Assembly (NCBI GenBank): GCA_900753405.1
Contig: CAADYZ010000015.1
Coordinates: 67,735-131,734 of the forward strand
Source: Campylobacteraceae bacterium
Lineage (GTDB): Bacteria; Campylobacterota; Campylobacteria; Campylobacterales; Campylobacteraceae
Direction: 5' to 3'
DNA: 64,000 nt
This document shows, piece by piece, positions 16,493-25,699 of the stretch; position 1 is the stretch's first letter; every line of letters begins with the position of its first letter. Under the pieces are notes generated by a model. The model did not search any database and had not been told where the DNA came from. It saw only the letters and a program-made list of their open reading frames with translations. The translations under genes and the position numbers were made by a program.

Positions 16493-17920
16493 CTAGCAAG
16501 AGAAGCTTGTTTTAAACTCAAATGGCGTAGGGCGGGCTTCGTAAGGCCAGACTTGCGTTTCAAATTTTAGGTGTTGGTAGGCTTTGATGAACTCATCTGT
16601 CATTACGCTTGCAAGGTAAGTTCTGTCTCGCAACATACTCTCCAACGCGCCTCTAAGCGTATGAGGAAGTTGTTCGATGCCTCTTTCGCGGATCTCGTCT
16701 AAGTGCAAGACAAACAAATCCTCGTCCATCGGACCGACTGGCTCGATGTGGTTTTTAATCCCGTCAAGCCCTGCTAGAAGCATCGCCGCAAAGGCAAGGT
16801 AAGGGCAAGCGGTGCTGTCTGGGAAGCGGAATTCTGCGCGCACGCTTTTCTCGCCGCTGCCGTATGGAATGCGGCAACTTGCGCTGCGGTTTTGGCTAGA
16901 ATATGTCAAAATTGAAGGCGCTTCAAAGCCCGGGATGAGCCTTTTGTAGCTGTTTGTGCTGGCGTTTGTAAAGGCACAAAGGCTGCGAGCGTGTTTTAAA
17001 ACGCCGCCGATATACCACCTTGCGGTGTCGCTAAGATTAGCGTAATTTCCCTCTTTGTAGAAAAGATTCACGCCGTCTTTCCAGATCGACTGATGCACAT
17101 GCATTCCGCTGCCGTTGTCGCCGTAAAGCGGTTTTGGCATAAAAGTTGCGGTTTTGCCGTTTAGGTGCGCGACCATTTTCACGACATATTTATAAATCTG
17201 AACATTATCCGCCGCCTCGACCAAGCGCCCAAACTTCACGCCGATCTCGCCTTGACCTTGCGCGACTTCGTGGTGAGCGACAAAAACTTCTAAACCAACC
17301 TGCTCTAAAACACTGACCATCTCCGCGCGCAAATCAACCATCGAGTCGATCGGCTGGACTGGAAAGTAGCCGCCTTTTTTGCGCGGACGATGTCCTGAGT
17401 TGAAGCCGTCTTTGAACTTCGTGTAGTCATTCCACTCGCCCTCTTCGCTGTCGATGTGAAAGCTTGCGTGGTTTGACTCATCGCTAATTCGAACATCGTC
17501 AAAGACGAAAAATTCATTCTCTGGACCAAAGTAAGCCACATCGCCGATGCCGCTTTGTCTGAGGTGTTCGGCGGCTTTTTTGGCGATGCTGCGAGGACAT
17601 TTTTCATACATCTGCCCTTTGTAAATGTCATAAACATCGCAAATGACAATCACCGTCACATCAGCCGTAAATGGGTCTAAAAACGCCGTCTCAACATCTG
17701 GCAAAAGCATCATATCCGACTTGTGGATCGGCTGCCAACCGTCAAAGCTGCTCGCGTCAAAGATGATCCCTTTGAAGCTCTCCTCATTGATCGCTTTCAT
17801 ATTGTAGGTCATATGATGCCAAGTGCCTTTCATATCTGTAAATCTAAAATCTACAAATCTCACCTCATTTGACTCGCAAAACTTGAAAAATTCACCGACT
17901 GAATTAACGAATTTTCCCAT
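16493..17920 (-). CDS. glnA: Glutamine synthetase, type I
   Basis: Joins ammonia and glutamate using ATP; the central nitrogen assimilation enzyme, a cytoplasmic dodecamer. The 475-residue protein has the beta-grasp segment near residues 20-70, FGPENEFF, the GNNGSGMHVHQS-type loop (here GDNGSGMHVHQS), and RIPYGSGEKSVRAEFRFPD. The region YLAFAAMLLAGLDGI follows. I do not see the usual adenylylation-site motif with certainty near the C-terminus, which ends in a short Cys-containing tail. It is divergent from mobB over about 150 bases and is probably a single-gene unit. Confidence 0.95.
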   Translation of the reverse strand: MGKFVNSVGEFFKFCESNEVRFVDFRFTDMKGTWHHMTYNMKAINEESFKGIIFDASSFDGWQPIHKSDMMLLPDVETAFLDPFTADVTVIVICDVYDIYKGQMYEKCPRSIAKKAAEHLRQSGIGDVAYFGPENEFFVFDDVRISDESNHASFHIDSEEGEWNDYTKFKDGFNSGHRPRKKGGYFPVQPIDSMVDLRAEMVSVLEQVGLEVFVAHHEVAQGQGEIGVKFGRLVEAADNVQIYKYVVKMVAHLNGKTATFMPKPLYGDNGSGMHVHQSIWKDGVNLFYKEGNYANLSDTARWYIGGVLKHARSLCAFTNASTNSYKRLIPGFEAPSILTYSSQNRSASCRIPYGSGEKSVRAEFRFPDSTACPYLAFAAMLLAGLDGIKNHIEPVGPMDEDLFVLHLDEIRERGIEQLPHTLRGALESMLRDRTYLASVMTDEFIKAYQHLKFETQVWPYEARPTPFEFKTSFSC

Positions 17921-18071
17921 CTCGTCTCCTTTGTTAGAATTAAAATTGCAAAATGGTATCCAACTTAAACTTAATTAAATATTATTTTAGCATTTTGGTA
18001 ATGCCTTTTTTGAAATCTTCACTTTTAAGCAAAAGATAATATAATGCAAAAACCGAATTTGAAGGGGTTTT

Positions 18072-18656
18072 ATGAGTGGTTTAAAAAGGTCGTTTTTGCG
18101 CCTCGCGGTGGCTTTTACAGGGCGCAGTGGCAGCGGCAAAACAACATTTGTCGCCAAGCTTGCAAAGGAGTTGATCGCACAAGGTTTTAAGGTGGTTTTA
18201 GTCAAACACGACCCCGCCGACAAAGCCGTTTTTGACACGAAAGGCAAGGATAGCTTCATCTACTCTTCGCTTGGAGCAGATGTTGCGGTTGTGAGCCCTA
18301 CTCGAACGAGTATTTTCTTGCAAAGCGGACTTTTTGGCGGTTTTGAGCGTGACAAAATGAGGCACAAAAATGAGGATTTTCACGAAATTTGCGCCAAAAC
18401 GCCAGCGCAGATGAGCGAGGATTTAGCTACGCTGGTGGCGCATTTTGGCGAGTTTGATTTTATGTTTGTTGAGGGGTTGAAGTTTTTGCCTCTGCCTAGA
18501 ATTTGCATCGTCCGCGGCGAGCTTGACGCGCAATATTTAGAATTTGCAAACGCCGTTGTAAGCGACATTGCCGTTGAGTTTAGCGGCGAAAAGTTTGGCT
18601 TTGAGCAAACGCAGAGCGTGTTGGAGTGGGTCAAACAAAACGGCGCGAAACTCTAA
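18072..18656 (+). CDS. mobB: Molybdopterin-guanine dinucleotide biosynthesis adapter MobB
   Basis: GTP-binding accessory protein for the molybdenum cofactor used by nitrate, formate and similar respiratory enzymes. 194 residues with Walker A TGRSGSGKTT (16-25), followed by LVKHDP and DTKGKDSF, which are characteristic of MobB. The C-terminal half has the FVEGLK segment. A palindrome half copy (AACCGAATTTG) lies just before the ribosome site. The gene is convergent with the TSUP transporter. Confidence 0.92.
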   Translation: MSGLKRSFLRLAVAFTGRSGSGKTTFVAKLAKELIAQGFKVVLVKHDPADKAVFDTKGKDSFIYSSLGADVAVVSPTRTSIFLQSGLFGGFERDKMRHKNEDFHEICAKTPAQMSEDLATLVAHFGEFDFMFVEGLKFLPLPRICIVRGELDAQYLEFANAVVSDIAVEFSGEKFGFEQTQSVLEWVKQNGAKL

Positions 18657-18688
18657 ATTGTTAAAATCAAATTTGATTTACGCAATTT
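18655..18688. terminator. Bidirectional terminator between mobB and TSUP genes
   Basis: Arms AAATTG and CAATTT enclose a palindrome variant (AAATCAAATTTGATTT). The left arm overlaps the mobB stop, and the structure lies just after the opposing TSUP gene. There is no long U-run, so this is a weaker call. Confidence 0.5.
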
Positions 18689-18702
18689 GCCGTTTTACTC
18701 AA

Positions 18703-19464
18703 TTACTCAAACCAACCCCAAACTAGCTTTGCGATCGAGGCGATGACGACGCACAAAAAGAGTCGTCTGATGAAAGTGGCACCGTGGTGCAAAACGGCAT
18801 TTGAGCCCAAAACTGCGCCAAAAACCTGCCCCAAACCCATCAGCCCGCCAACTAGCCAAACGACTTGCGAGTTTAACGCCCACACGGCAAACGAGGCGAA
18901 ATTCGAAGCGAAATTTACCGCTTTTGTCGTGGCTGAGGCGTTTTTGAGCGTGTAGCCTTGAAAGATGACAAGCGCAAAAATCCACAAACTTCCAGTCGCT
19001 GGTCCGAAAAATCCGTCATAAAAGCCCATCAAAAAGCCAAAAAATGTGTAAAAAACATTTGAGTTAAATTTTGCGACTTTTGCCTCGTCTCCCAACTTTG
19101 GCGAGAAAATGGTGTAGAAGAAGATCGCGATCAAAAGCGCGGGGATGATGTAATGCAAGACTTGCGGGCTTAGAAGCAAGATCGTCCAGGTCCCGCAAAC
19201 GCTGCCGCTTGCTGCAAAAACCATTCCGAGCCAAACGGCTTTAAAGTCGATGAGTCCTTGCGAAGCGAAGCGGATGGCGGCTGTGCCGCTGCCAAAAATC
19301 GCGAGGAATTTGTTGGTCGCAAGTGCGGCGTGCGGCGGCATTCCGCAGGCGATTAGGCTCGGTAGCGTGAGCATCCCTCCGCCGCCGACAATCGCGTCAA
19401 TGTAGCCTGCTAAAATCGAAACCGCAAACAAAATTAGGTAGTGGATTAAGTCTAAATTTTCCAT
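18703..19464 (-). CDS. TSUP (TauE/SafE) family sulfite/sulfonate exporter
   Basis: Inner-membrane permease of 253 residues with about 7-8 hydrophobic segments. The family signature AGYIDAIVGGGGMLTLPSLI lies near residues 19-38, with GFYDGFFGPATGS in the middle, matching the second repeat. Members export sulfite, sulfonates or related organic anions; the substrate is not known here. It lies directly downstream of assT with 43 bases between, where a palindrome variant sits. A link to sulfur-compound handling with AssT is possible but unproven. Confidence 0.88.
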   Translation of the reverse strand: MENLDLIHYLILFAVSILAGYIDAIVGGGGMLTLPSLIACGMPPHAALATNKFLAIFGSGTAAIRFASQGLIDFKAVWLGMVFAASGSVCGTWTILLLSPQVLHYIIPALLIAIFFYTIFSPKLGDEAKVAKFNSNVFYTFFGFLMGFYDGFFGPATGSLWIFALVIFQGYTLKNASATTKAVNFASNFASFAVWALNSQVVWLVGGLMGLGQVFGAVLGSNAVLHHGATFIRRLFLCVVIASIAKLVWGWFE

Positions 19465-19507
19465 AACGCCGCTTTAAAATGTGCCAAAATGTCAAAACCA
19501 AATTTGA

Positions 19508-21385
19508 CTAAAACGCCTTGTTGAGGTCAAACGGCATCGCTTGGTAGCCCATCGCATCGTGCAAGATAATCTCCGTTGCACTCTCCTCGCGCGGGCTTTG
19601 TGCCGAACAATCCCACAAAAATTCGCTCAAAACAGGCTTTGGTGCGCCAAAAGGCGTGCCGCTTGAAATGTCAAAAGTCATCCCCGCAGTCGCTGAATAC
19701 ACAAGCACCGAGTCCGTGCCTTTGCAAGTTTTCTTGCCGCGCGCGCTTGCCTTTACGCTCGCATTTGGGATAAACTCGACAATCGAAGTCACTGGACTAA
19801 ACCACGCATTTCCTCGCTCCTTGCCGCTTTGCCAAACTTGCTGGACCGTGCGCTTTTTCTCGTTGATTTTGTAAATCACCGCGCGGCTGTAACGCGAAGT
19901 GGCGTAAAGCGGCTTTGACATCCCACGCCCATCTCCGTTGTCAAAAACGCTGAGCCAAAGCTCGCCGTCCCTGCTTCTTTCTTGAATTTTAAAGGCGGTG
20001 TGTTGCGTCCAAGTCCAGTCAAAACCGCCTTCGCAAACCGAGCCTTGATGCGTGCATTTGATCTTCTTGCCGTTTGCATCAACAGGTGTAAGAAGCTTGT
20101 CTTTAAACTTCTCGCTCCAACCTTGCGGTGAAGACAAAATCCACTTCACGCTTTTGTCGCGCGCGATTTTCACAACGGCTGACTGGTGGCGTGAGCTGAT
20201 AATAATCGAGTCGTCATCTTCGTCGTAAAAAACGCTATTTACATGTGCCCAGTTTCGCCCTGCGCCACTGCCTACGATGTCGCCAAATTTCTCGCTCACA
20301 TCGAGCTTTGCAAGCTCTTGCGAACTTAGCGTTTTACCAGAAAGCTTTGCGTCAATGTTCAAACAAACCGCCCCTTGGTCAAGCGTCTTTAAAACATCAC
20401 TTCTGTAAGGGTCTAAGATCTCGTAAAGTCGCCAGTCATCAACCGCGTTTGCATTCTCGTCAAGCTCGACTATCACATCCCTCACCGTGCGGACATTTCG
20501 CCCGTCTTCTCGTTTGTAGTTTGCGTTTGCAACACGCAAAAATGTGTGGCTAGCGCCATTTTTACCGCTTGTTGCAAAAAGCGAGTGAGAAAAGTCATTG
20601 TAAGAAAGTGGCAAGCGGCGGTTGAAAATTTCGCGCCCTAAAATGTCAAATTTTGCATATCTCTGCCCGTAACCAAACATCAACGCTCCGTCCTCACTTT
20701 GCCTAAAACCCATCATCACGCCGCTTTTGTAGATACTATCCATCTCGTAAAACGGCTCGGTGTGTAGATACCACCGCACTTCGCCAGCGGTGTCGATGAT
20801 GAAAATTTGAGGTTGGTAGTTCCACTCCAACGCCCCACCTGTTGGGTTGTTCCACACGACTTTCATCCCCTTTGCGTCTCCGCCGATGTTGTTGATGAGG
20901 TAGAGTCTGTTTGCGTGTTGTGGTGCTACTTTGACGACTTCGATTTTACTGAAAAACACGCCCTTTGTTGCGCCAAAAACCTGCGCAAAAACTGGCGCGG
21001 CGTAGATTTGGTAAGTTTCGCTGACCTGCTCTGTTTTGCCTGCAAATTCGCGTGTGTAGCGCACTTTCACGCTATTGACATAATCCGCGTAAAGCCCAAA
21101 AACAGCGATCCCGCCGTGAGTTCTAAGACTTGTCGCGTCCAAGTCATACGAAATTCCAACCCCCAAACTGCCGTCAGGTTTAGGCTTTGGCGAGATCTCA
21201 ACCGAAGCGTTTAGCAGCGTGTAGCCGCCGTTTTTGATCACCGCGGTTAATGGCGCAACGCCGTAAGGATTTACCACGACTCCGCCGATGCTGCCTTGTT
21301 TTTGGTAGGTCAAAGCCGCTCCACTAGCCCCGCCGATCCCCCATAAAACCGCACAACTAGCCAACAAACCAAGTAAAAATCTCAT
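19508..21385 (-). CDS. assT: Periplasmic arylsulfate sulfotransferase
   Basis: Transfers sulfate from one phenolic sulfate ester to another phenol, a PAPS-independent periplasmic reaction. The 625-residue protein starts at the ATG at 21385 (a TTG at 21406 lies inside a palindrome variant) with a Sec signal peptide (MRFLLGLLASCAVLWG). Its beta-propeller contains RNWAHVNSVFYDEDDDSII, SRHQSAVVKI and DWTWTQHTAF; I expect the sulfated histidine to be one of these His, but did not place it exactly. A Cys pair (KCTHQGSVC) could form the disulfide that AssT needs. The DsbL/DsbI partners often next to assT are absent from this window. Confidence 0.9.
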   Translation of the reverse strand: MRFLLGLLASCAVLWGIGGASGAALTYQKQGSIGGVVVNPYGVAPLTAVIKNGGYTLLNASVEISPKPKPDGSLGVGISYDLDATSLRTHGGIAVFGLYADYVNSVKVRYTREFAGKTEQVSETYQIYAAPVFAQVFGATKGVFFSKIEVVKVAPQHANRLYLINNIGGDAKGMKVVWNNPTGGALEWNYQPQIFIIDTAGEVRWYLHTEPFYEMDSIYKSGVMMGFRQSEDGALMFGYGQRYAKFDILGREIFNRRLPLSYNDFSHSLFATSGKNGASHTFLRVANANYKREDGRNVRTVRDVIVELDENANAVDDWRLYEILDPYRSDVLKTLDQGAVCLNIDAKLSGKTLSSQELAKLDVSEKFGDIVGSGAGRNWAHVNSVFYDEDDDSIIISSRHQSAVVKIARDKSVKWILSSPQGWSEKFKDKLLTPVDANGKKIKCTHQGSVCEGGFDWTWTQHTAFKIQERSRDGELWLSVFDNGDGRGMSKPLYATSRYSRAVIYKINEKKRTVQQVWQSGKERGNAWFSPVTSIVEFIPNASVKASARGKKTCKGTDSVLVYSATAGMTFDISSGTPFGAPKPVLSEFLWDCSAQSPREESATEIILHDAMGYQAMPFDLNKAF

Positions 21386-21418
21386 CCTAAACCCTTGTAA
21401 AATCAAATTTGATTTAAG

Positions 21419-22417
21419 CTATTTTGCGGCTACTTTGGTAAATAAAAAGCTCTCCCACTCGCCGCTAGTTAAGTTGCAAACCAGCTCAAATTCGTCCGCG
21501 AAACACTCTAAAATTCTAGCTTTATACTTTGAGAGAATTCCGCTTAAAAGTAGATAACCGCCCTCTTTCACCGCGTTTTTCAACTCGCTTGAAATGGCGA
21601 GGATTATGTCGGCGATGATGTTTGCTGCGACAAAGTCAAACTGCTTGTTTTTTAACGCTTCGTGATTTATCGACCCTGTGATAACTTGCGTGAAACTTAC
21701 GCCGTTTTTCTTGCCGTTTTCAACACTAGCCACAACCGCCAACTCATCCGTGTCGCACGCAGTGACCGCAAAGCCAGCCTTTGCCAACGCAATGCTTAAA
21801 ATTCCGCTGCCACAACCAACATCCACCGCACTTTTTCCGCCGCAATTTGTCAAATTCGAATTTGACATTTTTTGCGAAACGGCAAAAAGGCTGATGAACC
21901 TTAGACACATATTCGTGCTTTCGTGGTGTCCGCTTCCAAAGGCGAGCGCAGGGTCGATGAGGATGTCAAAAACCTCGCCTCTCTCGCCCTCGTTGCCACT
22001 TGTAAAAACTAAATTTGACTTTGACAAGTCGCCGTTTTGAGCGCAAATTTGCGTAGCCTCAGCCTCGTTGATACGCTCGGTTTTTTGCGCCTTGCTAAGC
22101 TTTTCCCACGGACTTTCCCAGCTTGGACGGATGTAAAATTTTCCTGCCAAAACGGGCTTCACGCCTCGTTTATACTCCTCGATCCAGTCGCGGTTGGCAC
22201 AAATTCTCACCTCAAAAGAGGCTTGGATGCCGCACGCATTCGCAAAACGCCTAAGCCCCTCTTTGAGTGCGCTTAAATCCTCTTCGTCACGGATTAAAAA
22301 ACCACCCTTGACCTCTTCAACCGCACTAACGCCAAGCTCAAACGCAAGCGCCTTTAAAGCCTCCAACTCCTCGCCAGAAACTAGCAGCTCGTAGTAGTTT
22401 TCGCTCATTTTATTCAT
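21419..22417 (-). CDS. prmA: Ribosomal protein L11 methyltransferase
   Basis: SAM-dependent enzyme that trimethylates ribosomal protein L11. 332 residues, about 50 more than usual in the group. The SAM motif AVDVGCGSGILSIALAK and the FVAANIIADI catalytic motif are intact. The extra length corresponds to two segments holding repeat copies: DLSKSNLVFTS before FDILIDPALAFGSGHH, and KMSNSNLTNCGG just before the SAM motif. The start codon overlaps the slyD stop by one base (TAATG), so the two genes are coupled. Confidence 0.95.
   Translation of the reverse strand: MNKMSENYYELLVSGEELEALKALAFELGVSAVEEVKGGFLIRDEEDLSALKEGLRRFANACGIQASFEVRICANRDWIEEYKRGVKPVLAGKFYIRPSWESPWEKLSKAQKTERINEAEATQICAQNGDLSKSNLVFTSGNEGERGEVFDILIDPALAFGSGHHESTNMCLRFISLFAVSQKMSNSNLTNCGGKSAVDVGCGSGILSIALAKAGFAVTACDTDELAVVASVENGKKNGVSFTQVITGSINHEALKNKQFDFVAANIIADIILAISSELKNAVKEGGYLLLSGILSKYKARILECFADEFELVCNLTSGEWESFLFTKVAAK
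21851..21864. repeat. Palindrome core in prmA
   Basis: CAAATTCGAATTTG, read as SNSNL directly before the SAM-binding motif. A second, variant copy lies near 22008-22025. Confidence 0.9.
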
Positions 22418-22974
22418 TAGTGGTGGTGATGTCCGCCGCCGCAGCAGCCGCCACCGCCGCAGCAGCCGCCCTCTTCATCACTATCTTCGTGGTCATTGTG
22501 TCCGCCGCAGCCACAAGCGTGTGGAGTCTCAACTCGCCCGCTGATCTCCTCCTCCGCAGTCGCGTCACGCTTTTGCGTCACAGTCACTTCAAAGTCCAAG
22601 TCAAGCCCAGCGTAAGGATGGTTAAAATCAACCTTCACGCCCTCATCGCTAATCTCTTTTACGATCACGCGCACCATTTCGCCGCCTTCGCCCTCACCAA
22701 AAAGCTCCATCCCCTCGTGAAGGTCGATACCTGCAAACTGCTCTTTTGGCACGACTTGAAATGCCTCTTCGCTTCTTGGTCCAAGCGCGTCCTCACAAAG
22801 TAGAGTAAATTGCACCTTTTCGCCCTCATTTAACCCTACAACCTTCTCTTCAAGTTTTTCCAAAACCTGCCCGCGACCTACGATGAAGCCGACTTCGTTG
22901 CTAGAATTGTCCTCCAACACCTTGCCAGTTGCCTTGTCACGCAAAACATAAAACATTTTAATAACTGTTGCCAT
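22417..22974 (-). CDS. slyD: FKBP-type peptidyl-prolyl isomerase SlyD
   Basis: Prolyl isomerase and chaperone that also stores and delivers nickel, for example to hydrogenase. 185 residues: FKBP core with the inserted flap domain (VVPKEQFAGIDLHEGMELFG), then VDFNHPYAGLDLDFEVTV. It ends in a Cys/His/Gly-rich tail (HACGCGGHND, then CCGGGGCC and four terminal His) that is the metal-binding region. Lies directly downstream of the Tol-Pal genes and upstream of prmA, with which it overlaps. Confidence 0.95.
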   Translation of the reverse strand: MATVIKMFYVLRDKATGKVLEDNSSNEVGFIVGRGQVLEKLEEKVVGLNEGEKVQFTLLCEDALGPRSEEAFQVVPKEQFAGIDLHEGMELFGEGEGGEMVRVIVKEISDEGVKVDFNHPYAGLDLDFEVTVTQKRDATAEEEISGRVETPHACGCGGHNDHEDSDEEGGCCGGGGCCGGGHHHH

Positions 22975-23061
22975 AAAAATCCTTTTTTAAAAAATTTAGA
23001 GATTGTGCCAAAAAGTAGCTTAAAATTTGGGCTTAATTTCACCAAAGCCCAAAAAGAAAGG

Positions 23062-23937
23062 TTAGTTTAAGTTTGGAGCGTTTTTACTCTCGGGGCTGTT
23101 TGGAAAACGGGCTTTTAAAGTCTCAAAAAAACGCTTCGCCTCTTGCGGTTTGTTGAGTTTTAAGAAGCTATACGCCGTGTGATAAAGCAGCGTTGGTGTA
23201 AATTCGCTTTTTGGAGCGGCTTGCAAACTTTTTTGATAATGCGAAATCGCCCCGACAAAATCCTCATTCACAAATGCGATCTCGCCTAACTTAAAATTCA
23301 CATACGCAGGCGAAAAACTGACTATCTTAGCGTAAAACTCTCGCGCCTGAATGAAGTTTTTCAACACATAAGCGTTGTCGGCTGACTCCAAAATCTCCTG
23401 CGGCGTTAAAACAGTCGCAGCGATCAGCTTTTGTGCCTTTGCGTCAGAGGCGATGACCTGCTTTGTGTGAAGCGTGTCAAGGCTTTTGTTAAGCTGAGAA
23501 ACCGCGCTGCTTAGTGCGTTGGCTTGCGTGGCTATGGCATTTGAGTGGCTTGCCTGCTCTTTTAAGGCGGCGTTAGTTTGTCTGCTAAGCGTCTGCAAAG
23601 CCTCGTTTAGCTTGGCGAGGTTGGCGGTTGAAGTGTTGAGATTTTTGGTTAAAATCAAATTTGATTTTGACAAATTTTGCGTTGCTTGTTTGAGACTTTT
23701 TAGCTCGGCGTTAAAGTTTTTCTCGTTAATCTCTTGGCTTTTGAAGTTAAATTTTTGCGACTCTTCAAGTGCGGTAACTCGCTTTGAAAGCAGGTTGATC
23801 TGCGAGTTGATGCCGCCTAGAAGCGAGGTTACGCCCTCTAAATTTTCACGCATTTGGGCTATGTCATTCTGCAAAACTAGCAAATTTTGGTTAGCATACA
23901 AACTCACGCCAAAGATCAACGCCACAACTCGTTTCAT
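23062..23937 (-). CDS. cpoB: Tol-Pal system protein CpoB (YbgF-like)
   Basis: Periplasmic partner of Tol-Pal that helps coordinate peptidoglycan synthesis and outer-membrane constriction. 291 residues from the ATG at 23937 (AAAGGAG four bases upstream; the TTG at 23940 is too close). It has a short signal peptide, a long coiled coil to about residue 165, then tetratricopeptide-like repeats (AYVLKNFIQAREFYAKI, VGAISHYQKSLQ, PQEAKRFFETLKARFP). A palindrome variant encodes NLSKSNLIL within the coiled coil. It is last of the tolQ-tolR-tolA-tolB-pal-cpoB series. Confidence 0.9.
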   Translation of the reverse strand: MKRVVALIFGVSLYANQNLLVLQNDIAQMRENLEGVTSLLGGINSQINLLSKRVTALEESQKFNFKSQEINEKNFNAELKSLKQATQNLSKSNLILTKNLNTSTANLAKLNEALQTLSRQTNAALKEQASHSNAIATQANALSSAVSQLNKSLDTLHTKQVIASDAKAQKLIAATVLTPQEILESADNAYVLKNFIQAREFYAKIVSFSPAYVNFKLGEIAFVNEDFVGAISHYQKSLQAAPKSEFTPTLLYHTAYSFLKLNKPQEAKRFFETLKARFPNSPESKNAPNLN

Positions 23938-23955
23938 CAAACTCCTTTAACAACC

Positions 23956-24429
23956 CTAAGGCAAAACGACTAAATCCACACGGCGATTGACGATCTGGCA
24001 GCGAGGCGAGTCATCCACCTCACAAACTGGGTTCGCGTTGCCGTTGCTTGCTACTTGAAGTCTGTTAGCGGCTACGCCAGCGGCGACTAACGCCTCTTTG
24101 ACCGCCGTTGCCCGCCTTAGCCCAAGCGCAAAGTTGTATTCGCTGCCGCCCCACTCGTGTGCATTGCCTTCGATGACGATCCTAGCGGTGTTTGTCTTTA
24201 AAAAATCGGCGTTGTAGGTAATGGCTAAATTTGCATTTGGGCTAATCCTGCTTTTGTCAAATTCGAAATAAACAGGATTAAGCCTGCCTTCGCTCGCTGC
24301 GATCACCTCGCCGTAAGCCCCCGACTCGCCGCTGATCGAGTTGTCGAAATTTGGGATTTGGATACTGCTTTTACCACAACCTGCTAAAAACAAAGCTACG
24401 CAAAATGTTATTAAAAAATTCTTTTTCAT
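23956..24429 (-). CDS. pal: Peptidoglycan-associated lipoprotein Pal
   Basis: Outer-membrane lipoprotein that binds peptidoglycan and TolB. 157 residues with lipobox LAGC (Cys18) and an OmpA-like domain including VYFEFDKSRI, IEGNAHEWGGSEYN and LGLRRATAVKEALV, which contact diaminopimelate. The FEFDKS codons resemble half of the dispersed palindrome, but these residues are conserved in the family. Gap of 8 bases from tolB and 18 from cpoB. Confidence 0.96.
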   Translation of the reverse strand: MKKNFLITFCVALFLAGCGKSSIQIPNFDNSISGESGAYGEVIAASEGRLNPVYFEFDKSRISPNANLAITYNADFLKTNTARIVIEGNAHEWGGSEYNFALGLRRATAVKEALVAAGVAANRLQVASNGNANPVCEVDDSPRCQIVNRRVDLVVLP

Positions 24430-24437
24430 ACTTATCC

Positions 24438-25682
24438 TTACCAGTCAAAAGATGTAATTTTCAAATTTGACGCAAAACTAAAACCCTTATTTTCTCGTAT
24501 TTTGATCAGCCCGATCGCCGACTGCAAGTCCACTCTTTTCAAGTAAAGCAGCGTGTTGGCGTCTGCTGAAAGACGAGGATTGACATTATAGCCATTTGGA
24601 GTTAGTTGGCGGATGTGATCAGTTTTTGCGGAGATGAGGTAGAGGTTAAAACTCTCCTTGTCACCGACATTTTTACTCTCTCTGCTTGCATACACCGCGT
24701 AATCCCCAGCCGCACTCAACTCGAAGTGGTTTTTGCCGCGCGTGACGACTTGCGAAGTCTCACCGCCGTTTAACTGCGTTGCAAAAATGCTTGCAAAACC
24801 AAGTCTGTTGCTTACGAAGTAGATTTTGCTCTCATTTTCTGCAAAAACGCCGCCGACATCGATCCCGCTGTAATGCGAAATTTGTCTCAACGCCCCGTTT
24901 GTCGCGTCATAAGTGTAAATTTCACTCTGCCCAAGCCCGCCCATCGAGAGCAGAATTTTCTCCGCATTACTGCTAACATCACTCACTGCTAGCATACCGC
25001 TAGAAGAGGTGATGTAGGCGCGCTTGTTGTTTGTCAAGTCGTAGCGGTAAAGAGTGGATTTGCCCTCCGTGACTGAGGTGTAGTAAAAGGCGTTTTGCGC
25101 GCGGTTTGCCCATTTTGGAGTGTGGTTGAAACCTTCGGCGATGATGGTTTTTGCGGAAGTTAGCGTGTAGTCTGCAACGACAATCTCAGAAACCTTCGGG
25201 CTGACATATCTTGCTAAAACCACCTTTTTGTTAAGCCAACTCACATCCGCTAGCCCTAGTTTTTTTGTGATGTCGCTTACGACCAAGTGCGCCAAAAAGG
25301 CAAAGTTTTGCATTGAAGTTTGCGAAAACGAGCCTTTGACTCTTGCGTTTGTGTCAGTCACTGCTAGCGTGTAATCCACCTTAACGCCGTTGCCGTTTTG
25401 GCTAAGCTGGTAGCGCAGGATGAATTTTGCGTTGTCTTTGTTGATGAAATTTGACGCATATGCCGCCGTGTTGTAGCCAGAGACAACTTCGTAGGATGAT
25501 GTGACTTTTAGGTCGGCGACAACTAGTTTGTAGAATACATTTTGTAACGAAGTGTTTGCTAGCGCGCTAGAATCCTCAATCACGATTCTAGGCAACGCAG
25601 TTTGCGTATTGACGATCTCAATTGTCGCATCCTGCGCAAACAACCCTAAACAAAATGCCACAATAGCAAATAATTTTTTCAT
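24438..25682 (-). CDS. tolB: Tol-Pal system beta-propeller protein TolB
   Basis: Periplasmic protein that links TolA and Pal. 414 residues from the ATG at 25682 (six bases after AGGA; a TTG at 25688 is too close). It has a signal peptide (MKKLFAIVAFCLGLFAQ), an N-terminal alpha/beta domain and a six-bladed beta-propeller with repeated segments such as IYFVSNRLGFASIF and NPRLSADANTLLYL. Part of the tol cluster. Confidence 0.94.
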   Translation of the reverse strand: MKKLFAIVAFCLGLFAQDATIEIVNTQTALPRIVIEDSSALANTSLQNVFYKLVVADLKVTSSYEVVSGYNTAAYASNFINKDNAKFILRYQLSQNGNGVKVDYTLAVTDTNARVKGSFSQTSMQNFAFLAHLVVSDITKKLGLADVSWLNKKVVLARYVSPKVSEIVVADYTLTSAKTIIAEGFNHTPKWANRAQNAFYYTSVTEGKSTLYRYDLTNNKRAYITSSSGMLAVSDVSSNAEKILLSMGGLGQSEIYTYDATNGALRQISHYSGIDVGGVFAENESKIYFVSNRLGFASIFATQLNGGETSQVVTRGKNHFELSAAGDYAVYASRESKNVGDKESFNLYLISAKTDHIRQLTPNGYNVNPRLSADANTLLYLKRVDLQSAIGLIKIRENKGFSFASNLKITSFDW

Positions 25683-25699
25683 ATCCAATCCTATTTAAG

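Noticed and set aside
24240..24270. Palindrome half in pal (FEFDKS codons) as another insertion
   Set aside because: FEFDKS is conserved in OmpA-like proteins generally; only half of the motif matches, so protein conservation explains it.
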